Notes: generated by a model from the letters alone, not told the origin. A DNA stretch of 64,000 bases from Roseateles aquatilis (GCF_002205645.1 NZ_NIOF01000007.1:292574-356573), one strand, 5' to 3'. Counted from the first letter of the stretch, positions 45,791-55,035 are shown. Program-made: numbers and translations.

Positions 45791-47292
45791 AGACCGCCGC
45801 CGACGGGCGCGGGGCCCGAATCGCCTTTCGAACCCGGGTTCGGATGGGCGTCCGTGGAGGCCCCGGCGTTGAGATCGATCGACGGCGACGCCCCGCCGAT
45901 GGGGAAATCGATGCGGGGGATCTCCGACTCGTCGCGCTTGAGCGGCAGCCAGGCGAGCACCTCGGTGCCCTGGCCGGGGGCGCTGTGCAGGCGCAACTGC
46001 CCGCGCTCGGCCTCGACGCGGAAGCGCATGCCCAGCAGCCCGTGGGAGCCCAGCGCCAGGCGCTCCGGATCGAAGCCCTGGCCGTTGTCGGTGACGGTGA
46101 TCAGCGCCTGCGCGTACTCGCGCTTGAGCGAGACCGTCGCCTGCGTCGCGTGGGCGTACTTGGCCATGTTGGTCAGCGCCTCCTGCACCAGCCGGAACGC
46201 GGTGAGCTGCGCGCTGGGCGGCAACTGCACGTCGGCGTCGAGCGACATGGCGACTGGCACACCGAGCCGCTCGGAGGTCTCGCGGCACAGGATCTCCAGC
46301 GCCGGCACCAGGCCGAGCTGGTCCAGCGTCGACGGACGCAGGTCCTCGATGATGCGGCGCTTGAGCGCGATGCCGCTGTTGAGCGTCTCGGTCAGGTGAT
46401 TGAGCCGCTGCATCAGGTCCGGCGCCTCGACCTGCAGCTTCGGACGCATGCGGGCGACGTCCAGCTTGGCGGCGGTCAGCAGCGCGCCCAGTTCGTCGTG
46501 CAGGTCGCGGGCGAGACGGGCGCGCTCGTCCTCGCGGGCGGTCTGCAGGTGGCGGGCGAGCTGGGTCAGCTCCGCCGTGCGACGCCGGACTTCAACCTCC
46601 AGCCGGTCGCGCTCGGCGCGGACCTCCGCCTGCTGCGCGGCGCGCTGGTCGTCGAGCGCGCGGCTCTTGCGCACGAACAGCACGAACACGATCAGGCTCA
46701 GCAGCGACATGCCGGTCACGCCGATGCGGCTGAGCATCAGCGTGTCGTAGACCTGGCCGGTGCCCAGCGCGATGCGGCGGTTCTCGTCGGCCAGCAACTC
46801 GGCGGACCGGCGGCGGATCTGCTCCATCTGGTCGCGGCCGATGTCGGTCATCATGAGCTCGCGACCGGCATCGGCGCGGCCGCTCTGATAGAGCTTCAGC
46901 ACCTCCTGCAGCTCGCTGAGCTTGGCGCCGACGGCGGCGGCGATCTCGTCGCTGCGCCGCTGGGCGTCCCGGGCGCCGACCTGGGCGTACATGCGCTGCA
47001 GGGCGCTCAGGCCCTGGGACGCGTCCTCGGCGGCGAAGCGATAGGGATCGAGATACTCCGGCCGGCCGGTGATCAGGTATCCCCGTTGCCCTGACTCCGC
47101 GTCGGTCACCCGGGCCATCAACCGCAGCAGCTCCATGCGGGCGCGGCCCAGCGTGTCCAGGCGGTCCATCTGCGAAACGGCGCCGAAGTAGGCCAGCTCG
47201 CTGATCAGGATCATGAGCAGAGCCACGAACACGCCCAGCGGCAAGGCCCAGGTCTTGCGGCCCAGATTCGTGACGGTGTCCTTCAGACTCAT
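45787..47292 (-). CDS. CHASE3-domain NarX-type sensor histidine kinase
   Basis: This 501-residue membrane kinase has a first transmembrane helix (about 15-38), a CHASE3 sensor domain (ARVTDAESGQRGYLITGRPEYL in pieces), a second helix (about 195-212), a coiled coil and a HisKA_3 dimerisation domain with the phospho-acceptor in ARDLHDELGALL. The HATPase shows the N-box EALTNMAKYAHA and DNGQGFD. A Pro/Gly-rich tail follows. It is divergent from a NarL-type regulator, its probable partner. Confidence 0.92.
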   Translation of the reverse strand: MSLKDTVTNLGRKTWALPLGVFVALLMILISELAYFGAVSQMDRLDTLGRARMELLRLMARVTDAESGQRGYLITGRPEYLDPYRFAAEDASQGLSALQRMYAQVGARDAQRRSDEIAAAVGAKLSELQEVLKLYQSGRADAGRELMMTDIGRDQMEQIRRRSAELLADENRRIALGTGQVYDTLMLSRIGVTGMSLLSLIVFVLFVRKSRALDDQRAAQQAEVRAERDRLEVEVRRRTAELTQLARHLQTAREDERARLARDLHDELGALLTAAKLDVARMRPKLQVEAPDLMQRLNHLTETLNSGIALKRRIIEDLRPSTLDQLGLVPALEILCRETSERLGVPVAMSLDADVQLPPSAQLTAFRLVQEALTNMAKYAHATQATVSLKREYAQALITVTDNGQGFDPERLALGSHGLLGMRFRVEAERGQLRLHSAPGQGTEVLAWLPLKRDESEIPRIDFPIGGASPSIDLNAGASTDAHPNPGSKGDSGPAPVGGGL

Positions 47293-47337
47293 CCTCTACA
47301 CTCCCTCGAGCGATACGCTCACTTGAACATCGCCACC

Positions 47338-47970
47338 ATGATCCGAATCGCCATCGTTGATGACCACGCCATTGTCCGCACCGGATTGCGGCAATTCCTG
47401 TCCGAGCAGGTCGACCTGCGCGTCACCGGCGAGGCGGGGTCCGGTCGCGAGGCGCTGGACCTGGTCCGCGCCGGCGAGCTCGACGTGATGCTGATGGACC
47501 TGTCCCTGCCGGACCAGAGCGGTGTCGAGACGCTGGCCGCCATCAAGGCCCGCAAGCCCGAACTGCCGGTGTTGATTCTCAGCGGCTTCCCCGAGACCCA
47601 TTACGCCACGACGCTGCTGCGCCAGGGCGCCAGCGGCTACCTCAACAAGGAATGCGACCCCGAGGAAATCGCCACCGCGATCCGCACCGTGTTCCGGGGC
47701 CGCAAGTACATCACGCCGGCCGTCGCCGAGCTGCTGGCCGAAGGCCTGGGCGCCTCCCCCGACCAGGCCCCGCACGACACCCTGTCCGAGCGCGAGCTGC
47801 AGGTCTTCCTGCGCCTGGCGCGCGGCGAGACCGTCGGCCACATCGCCGACGGCATGTCGCTGAGCGTCAAGACCGTCAGCACCTACCGGTCGCGGGTGCT
47901 GGAGAAACTGGCGCTCAGCACCAACAGCGAGCTGACGTATTACGCCCTCAAGAACGGGCTGATCGAGTAG
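47338..47970 (+). CDS. NarL/FixJ-family response regulator
   Basis: This 210-residue regulator has a receiver (IVDDHAIVRTGL, phospho-acceptor in MLMDLSLPD, SGFPETHY, NKECDPEE with the conserved Lys) and a LuxR-type HTH (LSERELQVFLRLARGETVGH, LSVKTVSTYRSRVLEKL). It is divergent from the CHASE3 kinase with 45 nt between starts and overlaps the convergent receiver gene by 23 nt. It probably controls stress genes nearby. Confidence 0.94.
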   Translation: MIRIAIVDDHAIVRTGLRQFLSEQVDLRVTGEAGSGREALDLVRAGELDVMLMDLSLPDQSGVETLAAIKARKPELPVLILSGFPETHYATTLLRQGASGYLNKECDPEEIATAIRTVFRGRKYITPAVAELLAEGLGASPDQAPHDTLSERELQVFLRLARGETVGHIADGMSLSVKTVSTYRSRVLEKLALSTNSELTYYALKNGLIE

Positions 47971-48418
47971 CCGCATCGGCCAATCCGCTGCAGTAGGCGA
48001 GCAGGTCCTCCAGCTCCGCCGACTTGTCGAACACCTTGTGGGCGCCGAGCGCGAGGCAGCGCTGGCGCATGTCCGGCGTCGCATAGTTGCTCAGCACCAC
48101 GCGCTGCGCGCCGGGCAATTGCTCGCCGGCGGCCCGCAGCACGTTCAGGCCCGTGCCCTGTGCCAGGAAGATGTCGATGATCAGCAGGTCGCAACCGGGA
48201 TGGTCCTGCGACAACCAACGCAAAGCGCCGTTCTCGTCGACCGCATGACCGAGCACGCGCAGGTCGACCATCTCCTCGAGCGTCGCCACCAGGTTCTCCC
48301 GGATGACGGCGTTGTCCTCGACAAGAAAGCAGGTCAGGGCGGCGCTGGCGGCGGGCTGGGCATCCATGGTCGCGTCCATGGTGGACATCGGAAACAACGG
48401 CGCGCGAACCGCCGACAT
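47948..48418 (-). CDS. Stand-alone receiver-domain response regulator
   Basis: This 156-residue protein is a single receiver domain without an output domain. It has LVEDNAVIRENL, the phospho-acceptor in LLIIDIFLAQGTG, VVLSNYATPD (Ser/Thr switch region) and KVFDKSAELEDL (conserved Lys). Several ATGs near the 5' end (48418, 48388, 48379, 48367) make the start uncertain. It may act as a phosphate sink or as a switch in the adjacent kinase circuit. Confidence 0.85.
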   Translation of the reverse strand: MSAVRAPLFPMSTMDATMDAQPAASAALTCFLVEDNAVIRENLVATLEEMVDLRVLGHAVDENGALRWLSQDHPGCDLLIIDIFLAQGTGLNVLRAAGEQLPGAQRVVLSNYATPDMRQRCLALGAHKVFDKSAELEDLLAYCSGLADAATRSARS

Positions 48419-48495
48419 GCGCGAGGCACGCCAGACGTTCGCGCCGACGCCCGGGTGGGCGGACGAGCCGCCTCCGGGCGAGGGGTCGGTCCGCG

Positions 48496-48813
48496 TCAGC
48501 TGCGGATGGCGATCTCGTTCTTGACGCGCTTCACGCCCTTGACCTCGCGGGCCAGGCGCTCGGCGTCAGCCTTCTCGGTGGCGTTCTTGGCGAAGCCGGA
48601 CAGCATCACCTCGCCCTGCAGCGTCTCGACGTGGATCGAGGACGCGTCGACCGTCTTGGCCTCGACGAACTTGGACTTCACCGCCGTGGTCACGGCGGCG
48701 TCGTCGACATATTCGCCGACGGAGGATTGACCGCGCGTCACGGCGCAACCGGGCAGCAGGGTGAGGGCGCCCACAGCGGTGGCCAGGGCGAGAACGGTGG
48801 CACGAATCATCAT
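48496..48813 (-). CDS. BON-domain lipoprotein
   Basis: This 105-residue lipoprotein has a lipobox (LTLLPGC-AV) and one BON domain (DDAAVTTAVKSKFVEAKTVD, VMLSGFAKNATEKADAERLA). It is a relative of the gene at 45135 but lacks the Lys/Glu helix. It lies 33 nt after a small ORF and probably forms an operon with it. A role in envelope stress is inferred. Confidence 0.9.
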   Translation of the reverse strand: MMIRATVLALATAVGALTLLPGCAVTRGQSSVGEYVDDAAVTTAVKSKFVEAKTVDASSIHVETLQGEVMLSGFAKNATEKADAERLAREVKGVKRVKNEIAIRS

Positions 48814-48846
48814 GTTGATCTCCTTGGATTGATGACAGGCTCAGGC

Positions 48847-49041
48847 TCACGCGGCGTGGCGGTGAGGCGACACGACGGCAGGGGCCGGCTCGGCGAACGT
48901 CGCAGGGGCGTGGTCCAGCAGGTAGGGCAACGCCGCTTCCAGGCCCAGTACCGGCTCGTGATCGCTGACGGCGGTCCAGTGGACCTCGCACTCGGCGGCA
49001 CGGGTGAACAGGGTGAGGGAACTGTGGTCGGCGATACCCAT
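48847..49041 (-). CDS. Small hypothetical protein upstream of BON gene
   Basis: This 64-residue frame starts with a strong AAGGAG at good spacing and ends just before the BON lipoprotein gene. The centre (CEVHWTAVSDHEPVLGLEAALPYLLDHAP) reads like a folded domain rather than antisense sequence, and it holds one Cys. No family is recognised. It is probably real and co-transcribed with the BON gene. Confidence 0.5.
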   Translation of the reverse strand: MGIADHSSLTLFTRAAECEVHWTAVSDHEPVLGLEAALPYLLDHAPATFAEPAPAVVSPHRHAA

Positions 49042-49129
49042 CTCTTGGCTCCTTGGCGCCCCTTTGGCGCGCTGAAGTCACTCTACGTATGCCGAACATG
49101 GCGACCTGTAGTCAGCATCCGCGATGTTG

Positions 49130-49183
49130 TGTAGGACAAGCGGCCATGCAACGCCGGGCGCGGGAATGGGGCCTTGTCCTACA
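49130..49183. promoter_or_regulatory. TGTAGGACAAG inverted repeat
   Basis: TGTAGGACAAG (49130-49140) and its complement (49173-49183) are 32 nt apart, about 90 bp upstream of the small ORF at 49041. They could be two sites of one regulator or the arms of a stem-loop. Confidence 0.4.
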
Positions 49184-49339
49184 GCGGATCGCGGGCCGGC
49201 CTCACAGGCTCGGCGGGCGCGTCTCCCTACGATGACGGCCATGCGATCAAGACGGCGGCCCCGCGTTGGGAGACCCCGTCCCGGCGGCTCCGGTCCTCGA
49301 CCGGCCGCTCCCCCCGAACAAGATAGAGACGAACAGAAC

Positions 49340-49687
49340 ATGAACCCGATGATGTCCTCCACTCCGGCTGCCTCCTTCGTGCCGCCGCCGGCTTTTCCCG
49401 ACTTCCGCCCCGCCCACAGCGTGAACGCCGAGCTGCTGTTGTCGACACCGCTGACGGTCGTCGTGCGGGCGCGGCTGGAGTTCCTGGACACGGCCGGCCA
49501 TGCCGACGAGAAGGATCTGGCGCTGGTCATCCCGCGCAGCCGCTGCCAGGGCGACGCGCCCTACTGGCCGGCGCTGCTGTCCGCCGCCCAGGAGCACTGG
49601 CACCGCTGCCCCGGCAGCGCGCGGCGGCTGCTGGCCTGCCTCGACGGCGAATGGCAGACGCTGCTGACCGCGCAGCGCGGTCACTGA
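49340..49687 (+). CDS. Hypothetical protein, 115 residues
   Basis: The start at the ATG of MNPMMSST is supported by the change from low-complexity Arg/Pro sequence upstream. Residues 30-110 look folded (LSTPLTVVVRARLEFLDTAG, WHRCPGSARRLLACLDGEWQ). No signal peptide, membrane segment or known motif is seen. It is alone between the divergent stress gene and a lipoprotein gene. Confidence 0.5.
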   Translation: MNPMMSSTPAASFVPPPAFPDFRPAHSVNAELLLSTPLTVVVRARLEFLDTAGHADEKDLALVIPRSRCQGDAPYWPALLSAAQEHWHRCPGSARRLLACLDGEWQTLLTAQRGH

Positions 49688-49866
49688 TCGACGTTGCCCT
49701 GCACGCGCCGGTGACGCGCGCGTCAACGTCAACGTCAACTTCGACATCGCCGGCCTGACACGGGCCGGCAAGCTTCTTTACGCTCCCGCGTGCGCCCAGC
49801 ACCGGTGACGACGGGGCCTCATCCGTTGAGGCGGAGATAATCCGCCGCTGGCCGCCCACCGGCCCG

Positions 49867-50484
49867 ATGACGATGATCCGACGCCCTGCCCCCGCTGCCC
49901 GCCTGCTCTCCCGCCACGCCGCGAAAACCCTCGCCTGCGCCGCGGCCGCGGTCGCGTTGACGGGCTGCGGCACCTTCGACGGTGCGAGCGCCACGCGCAA
50001 GAACTCCGTCTATCAGAACGAACGTTTCCAGTCGGACGAGACCTTCTCGCGGCTGTTCGACGCCAGCGTCGACGAGACCTGCGAGGCCGCGAGGCGTGCA
50101 TTGCTGAGCCAGGGATACGTGATCAACACGGCGGCGCCGGACTCGATCACCGGCAGCAAACGCTTCCAGCCCGAGGGCGAGGTGCACGTCGAGATCAGCT
50201 TCACCATCGTCTGCGTGCCCGAGGGCGGCAGTGGCAAGCTCGCGACGGCCTATGTCTCGGCGCTGCAAGACCGCTACAACGTCAAGCGCAGCGCCAACTC
50301 GACCAGCCTGGGCGTGAGCGCGATCGGATCGATCTCGGTGCCGCTGTCGTCGACGTCGGAGTCGCTCGTGAAGGTCGCCTCCGAAACCATCCCGGCCGGG
50401 CAGTTCTACGATCGGTTCTTCGGGTTGATGCAGCGGTTGATCAAGGAGCAGGGCGGTACCGGGGCAGTGATCAGCGCTCAGTAA
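49867..50484 (+). CDS. DUF2242-like lipoprotein
   Basis: This 205-residue protein has a lipoprotein signal with the lipobox VALTGC-GT. The mature part has an ARRALLSQGYVI segment and a KRFQPEGEVHVEISFTIVCVPEG strand region that fit DUF2242 outer-membrane lipoproteins of betaproteobacteria. The function of the group is unknown. The stop overlaps the convergent small gene by 7 bp. Confidence 0.75.
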   Translation: MTMIRRPAPAARLLSRHAAKTLACAAAAVALTGCGTFDGASATRKNSVYQNERFQSDETFSRLFDASVDETCEAARRALLSQGYVINTAAPDSITGSKRFQPEGEVHVEISFTIVCVPEGGSGKLATAYVSALQDRYNVKRSANSTSLGVSAIGSISVPLSSTSESLVKVASETIPAGQFYDRFFGLMQRLIKEQGGTGAVISAQ

Positions 50485-50672
50485 GGCTTCCCTTTCGTCT
50501 GCCGCGCCCGCTCGCCAAGTTCAATCCGCTCTTTCATCTCGCGCAGTTCGGTTTCCATCTGGGGGTCGATATCGGCCACCTCACGCGCGCCTTGTCTTTC
50601 CAGAACAAGCCGGGTGGCCTCTTCCGTCGACATAGGTCTTGTCAGGCGCTTCGCGATGTCGCGAGGATTCAT
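50478..50672 (-). CDS. Small charged protein, partner of the GNAT-like gene
   Basis: This 64-residue protein (MNPRDIAKRLTRPMSTEEAT start) is helical and highly charged, with an ELREMKERIELGERAR helix. Its ATG overlaps the upstream gene stop by 4 bp, and AAGGTGA precedes it. The size and coupling suggest an antitoxin-like or accessory partner. No known family is recognised. Confidence 0.6.
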   Translation of the reverse strand: MNPRDIAKRLTRPMSTEEATRLVLERQGAREVADIDPQMETELREMKERIELGERARQTKGKPY

Positions 50673-51331
50673 GGTGTCACCTTGATGTTGCGTTCCTGCG
50701 CGTAGCGCTTGAACTGGACCCAACTGGTCGAAGGCTCTCTTAGCGAGAATTCCAGATCGATCGTGCTGCCGTAGCGTAGCCAGAAATCCCGCCCTTGGTC
50801 CGTCGAGAGCAATTCCACCATGTCAGCACATTGTCTGCACCGAGCCGGGAGCCTGACGTGCTCCCGCATTGTCGGCGGCAATGGTGCGTTGAACCCCATC
50901 CTCGCCCAGACGTAGTAGCCGCTCAGACCTTCCGATCCGTCCTTGTTGTGCCAGTCACCAACGGCATTGACCGTGGCCTTGGAGAAATAGTCGAGACGCC
51001 TGGCTTCATGCAACTCCATGGCGACGCTCCTGACGCCGATACCCAAGCGACGAAACTGAGGGCGCAACACGAAGCCGGCGTTGTGGATCTCGAAGACATA
51101 CCCTCCCTCATCCTGGCTGATGTAGCGGACCATCGGCTCGCAAAGAAGATCCTGATTGGTCACCACCAGTTCAATCCTCCCATCGTCGGTCAGCCTCACA
51201 TGCAGCTTGCTCGTCTTGGGAGCGCCTGATAGCCGGATCAGTTCTTCATCCGTGTGCCAATCAGCCAAATCCGATGTTCTGTGGACGCGCACGGTCGAAG
51301 CATCGAACCATTCTTTCGTGATTTCGTCCAT
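50669..51331 (-). CDS. GNAT-like protein with C-terminal Cys pair
   Basis: This 220-residue protein has a GNAT-like acetyl-CoA motif at about 87-100 (FVLRPQFRRLGIGV, with R-x2-G-x-G) and a GYYVWARMGF strand-helix typical of motif B. The region after residue 150 is extra and holds CRQC (165-168). It is the first gene of a two-gene operon with a small charged protein. Toxins of the TacT/AtaT type are GNAT enzymes paired with small antitoxins, but those have the antitoxin first and a ribbon or helical DNA-binding partner. A toxin role is possible, not shown. Confidence 0.6.
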   Translation of the reverse strand: MDEITKEWFDASTVRVHRTSDLADWHTDEELIRLSGAPKTSKLHVRLTDDGRIELVVTNQDLLCEPMVRYISQDEGGYVFEIHNAGFVLRPQFRRLGIGVRSVAMELHEARRLDYFSKATVNAVGDWHNKDGSEGLSGYYVWARMGFNAPLPPTMREHVRLPARCRQCADMVELLSTDQGRDFWLRYGSTIDLEFSLREPSTSWVQFKRYAQERNIKVTP

Positions 51332-51387
51332 CTCGTACTGCCCATTGCAATCAAAAGGGCAGACAGTCTGGCCCAGCCAGTTCCTCC

Positions 51388-51423
51388 CGAAAACGAAAAA
51401 GGACGTCCACAGGGACGTCCTTT
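51388..51423 (-). terminator. Rho-independent terminator after M3 peptidase gene
   Basis: AAAGGACGTCC (51398-51408) pairs with GGACGTCCTTT (51413-51423), and TTCGTTTTC follows on the minus strand. It overlaps the upstream region of the GNAT-like gene. Confidence 0.8.
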
Positions 51424-51452
51424 GACCAACTACAACTGCAACCCTTCCGGGC

Positions 51453-53675
51453 TCACTTCGTCGCTGTCGTCTTCGCCTTTTCAGACTTCTCGATGACCAG
51501 CCCGCGCCGCTCCAGCAGCGGTTGGATCTGCGGCTCATGGCCGACGACGCCGCGGAACAGCGTCAGCGCGTCCTGGCTGCCGCCTTGCGACAGCAGCTTG
51601 GCGCGGAAGGCATCGCCCAATTCGCGCTTCAGCCCGCCGTTGGCCTTGAACCATTGCACCGTGTTGGCATCCAGCACCTCGGACCACACGTACGCGTAGT
51701 AGCCCGCCGCATAGCCGCCCATGATGTGGCTGAAGTAAGGCGTGCGGTAACGCGGCGGCACCGGGTCGTAGTCGTAGCCCTCTTCGCGCAGCGCCTTGGC
51801 TTCGAAAGCCATCACGCCGTCGGCCGCGGGGATCTGCTCCAGCGGCAGCTGATGCCAGCGCTGATCCAGCATCGCGGCGCTCAGGTACTCGGTCGTGGCG
51901 AAGCCCTGGTTGAACTGCTTGGCCGCCAGCACCTTGTCGAGCAGCGCGCGCGGCATCGGCTCGCCGGTCTTGTAGTGCCTGGCGTAGTTGGCCAGCACGC
52001 TCGGCCAGTCGGCCCACATCTCATTGACCTGCGACGGGTACTCGACGAAATCGCGCGGCACCCGCGTGCCGGCCATGCTCGGGTACTTCACGTTCGAGAA
52101 CATGCCGTGCAGCGCATGGCCGAACTCGTGGAACATCGTGTTCACCTCGTCCCAGGTCAGCAGCGTCGGCTTGCCGTCCGCGGGCTTGGGAATGTTGAGG
52201 TGATTGGCGACCACCGGCTTCTGGTTCAGCAGACCGCTCTGGTCGACGTAGGCGTTCATCCACGCCCCCCCGCGCTTGGACGGGCGCGCGTACATGTCGG
52301 CCAGGAAAATCGCCAGCGGCGAGCCGTCCGCGTTGAACACGTCGTAGACCAGCACGTCCGGGTGGTAGACCGGCAGGTCGTTGCGCTGCTTGAACTTCAG
52401 GCCGTAGAGCTGGCCGGCCGCGTAGAACACGCCGTTCTCCAGCACGTTCTTCATCTCGAGGTAGGGCTTGAGTTGCGACTCGTCGAAGCCGTACTTCGCG
52501 GCCCGGACCTTCTCGCTGTAGAAGCTCCAGTCCCAGGCCGCCAGCTTGAACGACGGCTGCCCCTTGGCCTTCTGCTCGCGGTCGATCATGGCCTGCAGCT
52601 CGCCGCCCTCGCGACGCGCGGCGCCGACCGCCGCCGGCGCGAGCTGGCGCAGCATCGCGTTGACGGCCTGTTGGCCTTGCGCGGTCTCGTCCTTCAGGAC
52701 GAAGTCGGCGTGCGTGGCGAAGCCCAGCAGCCGGGCGCGTTCAGCGCGCAGCGTGACGACGCGCGACACCAGCGCGGTGTTGTCGTAGGCATTGCCACGC
52801 GAGCCGCGCGCCACCGACGCCTCGTAGATGCGCTCACGCAGCGCGCGGTTCTCCAGTTGCGACAGCACCGGCTGGCCAGTCGTGTTCAGCAGCGCGACGA
52901 GGTACTTGCCGTCCAGGCCACGGGCCTTGGCGGCGGACGCGGCGGCGGAAATCTGCTCGTCGCCCAGGCCGGCCAGATCCTCGGCGCGATCGACGATCAC
53001 CGCGGACTCGTTCACCTCAGCCAGCACGTTCTGGTTGAAGCGCGCGCCGAGCTGCGCCAGCTCGCCGTTGATCGCCTTCATGCGTGCCTTGCCGGCCTCG
53101 TCCAGCTTGGCGCCGGCGCGCAGCAGCTGGTTGTAGTGGCGCTCGACCAGGCGCTGCTCCTGCGCGCCCAGGCCCAGCGTCGCGCGCTGCTTGTAGAGCG
53201 CCTCGACCCGCGCGAACAGCTTCGGATTGAGCGCGATCGCGTCGCGGTGCGCGGCCAGCCGGGTCGCGTAATCGGCCTGCAGCTTGAGGCGGGCCGGGTT
53301 GGCGTCGGCGCCGGTCAGGCTGGACAGCAGTGTGTTGGCACGCGCCAGGGTGCGGCCGCCGCGTTCGAGCGCGACGATGGTGTTGTCGAAGGTCGGCGCC
53401 GCGGTGTTGTCGACGATGACAGCGACTTCCGCCAGCTGTTCGGCCATGCCCTGGTCGAGCGCGGGACCGATGTCGGCATCGCGGATCTTGTCGAACGGCG
53501 GGTACTGCAGCGGCAAGGTGCTCGGCGTCAGCAGCAGGTTGACGGCGCTGGGCGTGTCCAGGGTCGCGTCGGTGGGCACGGCGACATTGGTGCGGGGCGT
53601 GGCGGGGACGACGGTCTGCGCCAGCACCGGTGCTGCGATGGCCAGGGTGGCGGCCAGGACGAAGGGAATCCTCAT
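51453..53675 (-). CDS. M3-family zinc oligopeptidase, exported (Dcp-like)
   Basis: This 740-residue peptidase has a signal peptide (MRIPFVLAATLAIAAPVLA), so it acts in the periplasm, unlike cytoplasmic Dcp/OpdA. The zinc motif is FHEFGHALHGMF (about 515), with the third ligand Glu about 25 residues later (EYPSQVNEMW). The C-terminal FSHIMGGYAAGYYAYVWSEVL is the substrate-binding Gly/Tyr loop. Length and motifs fit dipeptidyl carboxypeptidase-like enzymes. Confidence 0.94.
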   Translation of the reverse strand: MRIPFVLAATLAIAAPVLAQTVVPATPRTNVAVPTDATLDTPSAVNLLLTPSTLPLQYPPFDKIRDADIGPALDQGMAEQLAEVAVIVDNTAAPTFDNTIVALERGGRTLARANTLLSSLTGADANPARLKLQADYATRLAAHRDAIALNPKLFARVEALYKQRATLGLGAQEQRLVERHYNQLLRAGAKLDEAGKARMKAINGELAQLGARFNQNVLAEVNESAVIVDRAEDLAGLGDEQISAAASAAKARGLDGKYLVALLNTTGQPVLSQLENRALRERIYEASVARGSRGNAYDNTALVSRVVTLRAERARLLGFATHADFVLKDETAQGQQAVNAMLRQLAPAAVGAARREGGELQAMIDREQKAKGQPSFKLAAWDWSFYSEKVRAAKYGFDESQLKPYLEMKNVLENGVFYAAGQLYGLKFKQRNDLPVYHPDVLVYDVFNADGSPLAIFLADMYARPSKRGGAWMNAYVDQSGLLNQKPVVANHLNIPKPADGKPTLLTWDEVNTMFHEFGHALHGMFSNVKYPSMAGTRVPRDFVEYPSQVNEMWADWPSVLANYARHYKTGEPMPRALLDKVLAAKQFNQGFATTEYLSAAMLDQRWHQLPLEQIPAADGVMAFEAKALREEGYDYDPVPPRYRTPYFSHIMGGYAAGYYAYVWSEVLDANTVQWFKANGGLKRELGDAFRAKLLSQGGSQDALTLFRGVVGHEPQIQPLLERRGLVIEKSEKAKTTATK

Positions 53676-53906
53676 GGGATGCGGTCCGCCTCGACGGGCG
53701 TTCGTGTTTTGCAAGGCCGCCACGTTAGCCGATGCGACGGCGAACTCCGAACGGCATGGGCGCCGACCGCCCCCGCCCGGACGAGCCTCCGGGTCAACCC
53801 TGAGGCCACCCGCCAAGGCCGCCAGCGCGCGCGTTGGCGATTAGCATCGACGACGCTTCACGCGCCACTGGTCGCGCTCGCCGTCCTGTCCCGTTCCCGC
53901 GTCCCC

Positions 53907-54971
53907 ATGTCCGACTCCACTTTCCAATGGGCCCTGATCGGGCCCGGCAGCATCGCGCATCGCTTCGCCGACGCGGTCGCCCGGCTCGACGGCTGCCGTC
54001 TGCACGCGGTCTGCGGCCGCGACGCGCATCGCACCCGGCAGTTCGCCGACCGCTGGTCGCGGCCCGGCGACGCCGCCGTGCTGGCCCACACCGATCCCGC
54101 GGCGGTCATGAGCGACCCCGCCGTCGACGGCGTGTACATCGCGACGCCGCACGGCCAGCATTTCGACTTCGCCCTGGCCGCGCTGCGCGCCGGCAAGGCG
54201 GTGCTATGCGAGAAGTCGCTGGTGCCGAATCTCGCGATGGGACAGCGCCTGGTGGAGGCCGCACGCGCGCATCGTGTGTTCCTGATGGAGGCGGTCTGGA
54301 CGCGGTTCCTGCCGCTGTACCAGGACCTGGGCGCCTGGTTGCGCGAGGGGCGCGTCGGCGCGCTGCGCGGCATGCAGTCGACGTTCTGCTTCCCCGCGCC
54401 CTACGACCCCGACAGCCGCATCTTCAGCCCCGCGCTGGCGGGCGGCGCGCTGCTCGACGTAGGCATCTACAACCTGACCGCCACGCGCTGGGTGCTGCAG
54501 CATGCGGTGGGCGAGGTGCCGCCGCTGCGGGACCTGCAGGTCCATGCGAAGCTGGCGCCGACCGGCGTGGACGCGCGGCTGGCGGTGACGCTGGACTTCG
54601 GCGATGGACTGGTGTCGCAGTTCGTGTGTGGCATCGACGGCTACGCGCTCAACGCGATGCACATCGTCGGCGAGCACGGCGCGATCATCCTCCCCGAGAC
54701 CTTCTGGGAAGCCACCCGCGCGCAACTGCTGCCGGCCCGCGGCACGCCCGAGACGATCGAGCGTCCTTTCGAGATCAACGGCTTCGAGAACGAGATCCGC
54801 GAGGCGATGCGCTGCACGCGCGCCGGTGAGATCGAGAGCCCGGTGGTCTCGCACGCGGAGACATTGGCGGTGCTGGGCTGGATGGACCGCATCCGCGCGC
54901 TGGCCGGCGTGAAGTACCCGTTCGACGACGATTTCCCCAGTCCCCTTCCCGGTCATCGCCCCGCCGATTGA
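53907..54971 (+). CDS. Gfo/Idh/MocA-family oxidoreductase
   Basis: This 354-residue NAD(P)-dependent dehydrogenase has the Rossmann start WALIGPGSIAHRFADAV and the family signature AGKAVLCEKSL with the catalytic Lys. The motif GGALLDVGIYNL is typical of the sugar-oxidoreductase group. The substrate, probably a sugar or cyclitol, cannot be told from sequence. Confidence 0.92.
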   Translation: MSDSTFQWALIGPGSIAHRFADAVARLDGCRLHAVCGRDAHRTRQFADRWSRPGDAAVLAHTDPAAVMSDPAVDGVYIATPHGQHFDFALAALRAGKAVLCEKSLVPNLAMGQRLVEAARAHRVFLMEAVWTRFLPLYQDLGAWLREGRVGALRGMQSTFCFPAPYDPDSRIFSPALAGGALLDVGIYNLTATRWVLQHAVGEVPPLRDLQVHAKLAPTGVDARLAVTLDFGDGLVSQFVCGIDGYALNAMHIVGEHGAIILPETFWEATRAQLLPARGTPETIERPFEINGFENEIREAMRCTRAGEIESPVVSHAETLAVLGWMDRIRALAGVKYPFDDDFPSPLPGHRPAD

Positions 54972-55035
54972 CCGGGCGGCGCCGCGAGACATGGCGCCGT
55001 GATCCCCTATCGATCAAGACAAGAAGAGAACGACG

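Noticed and set aside
51522..53900. Long plus-strand frame before the oxidoreductase
   Set aside because: Antisense of the M3 peptidase; only the part after 53907 is a real gene.
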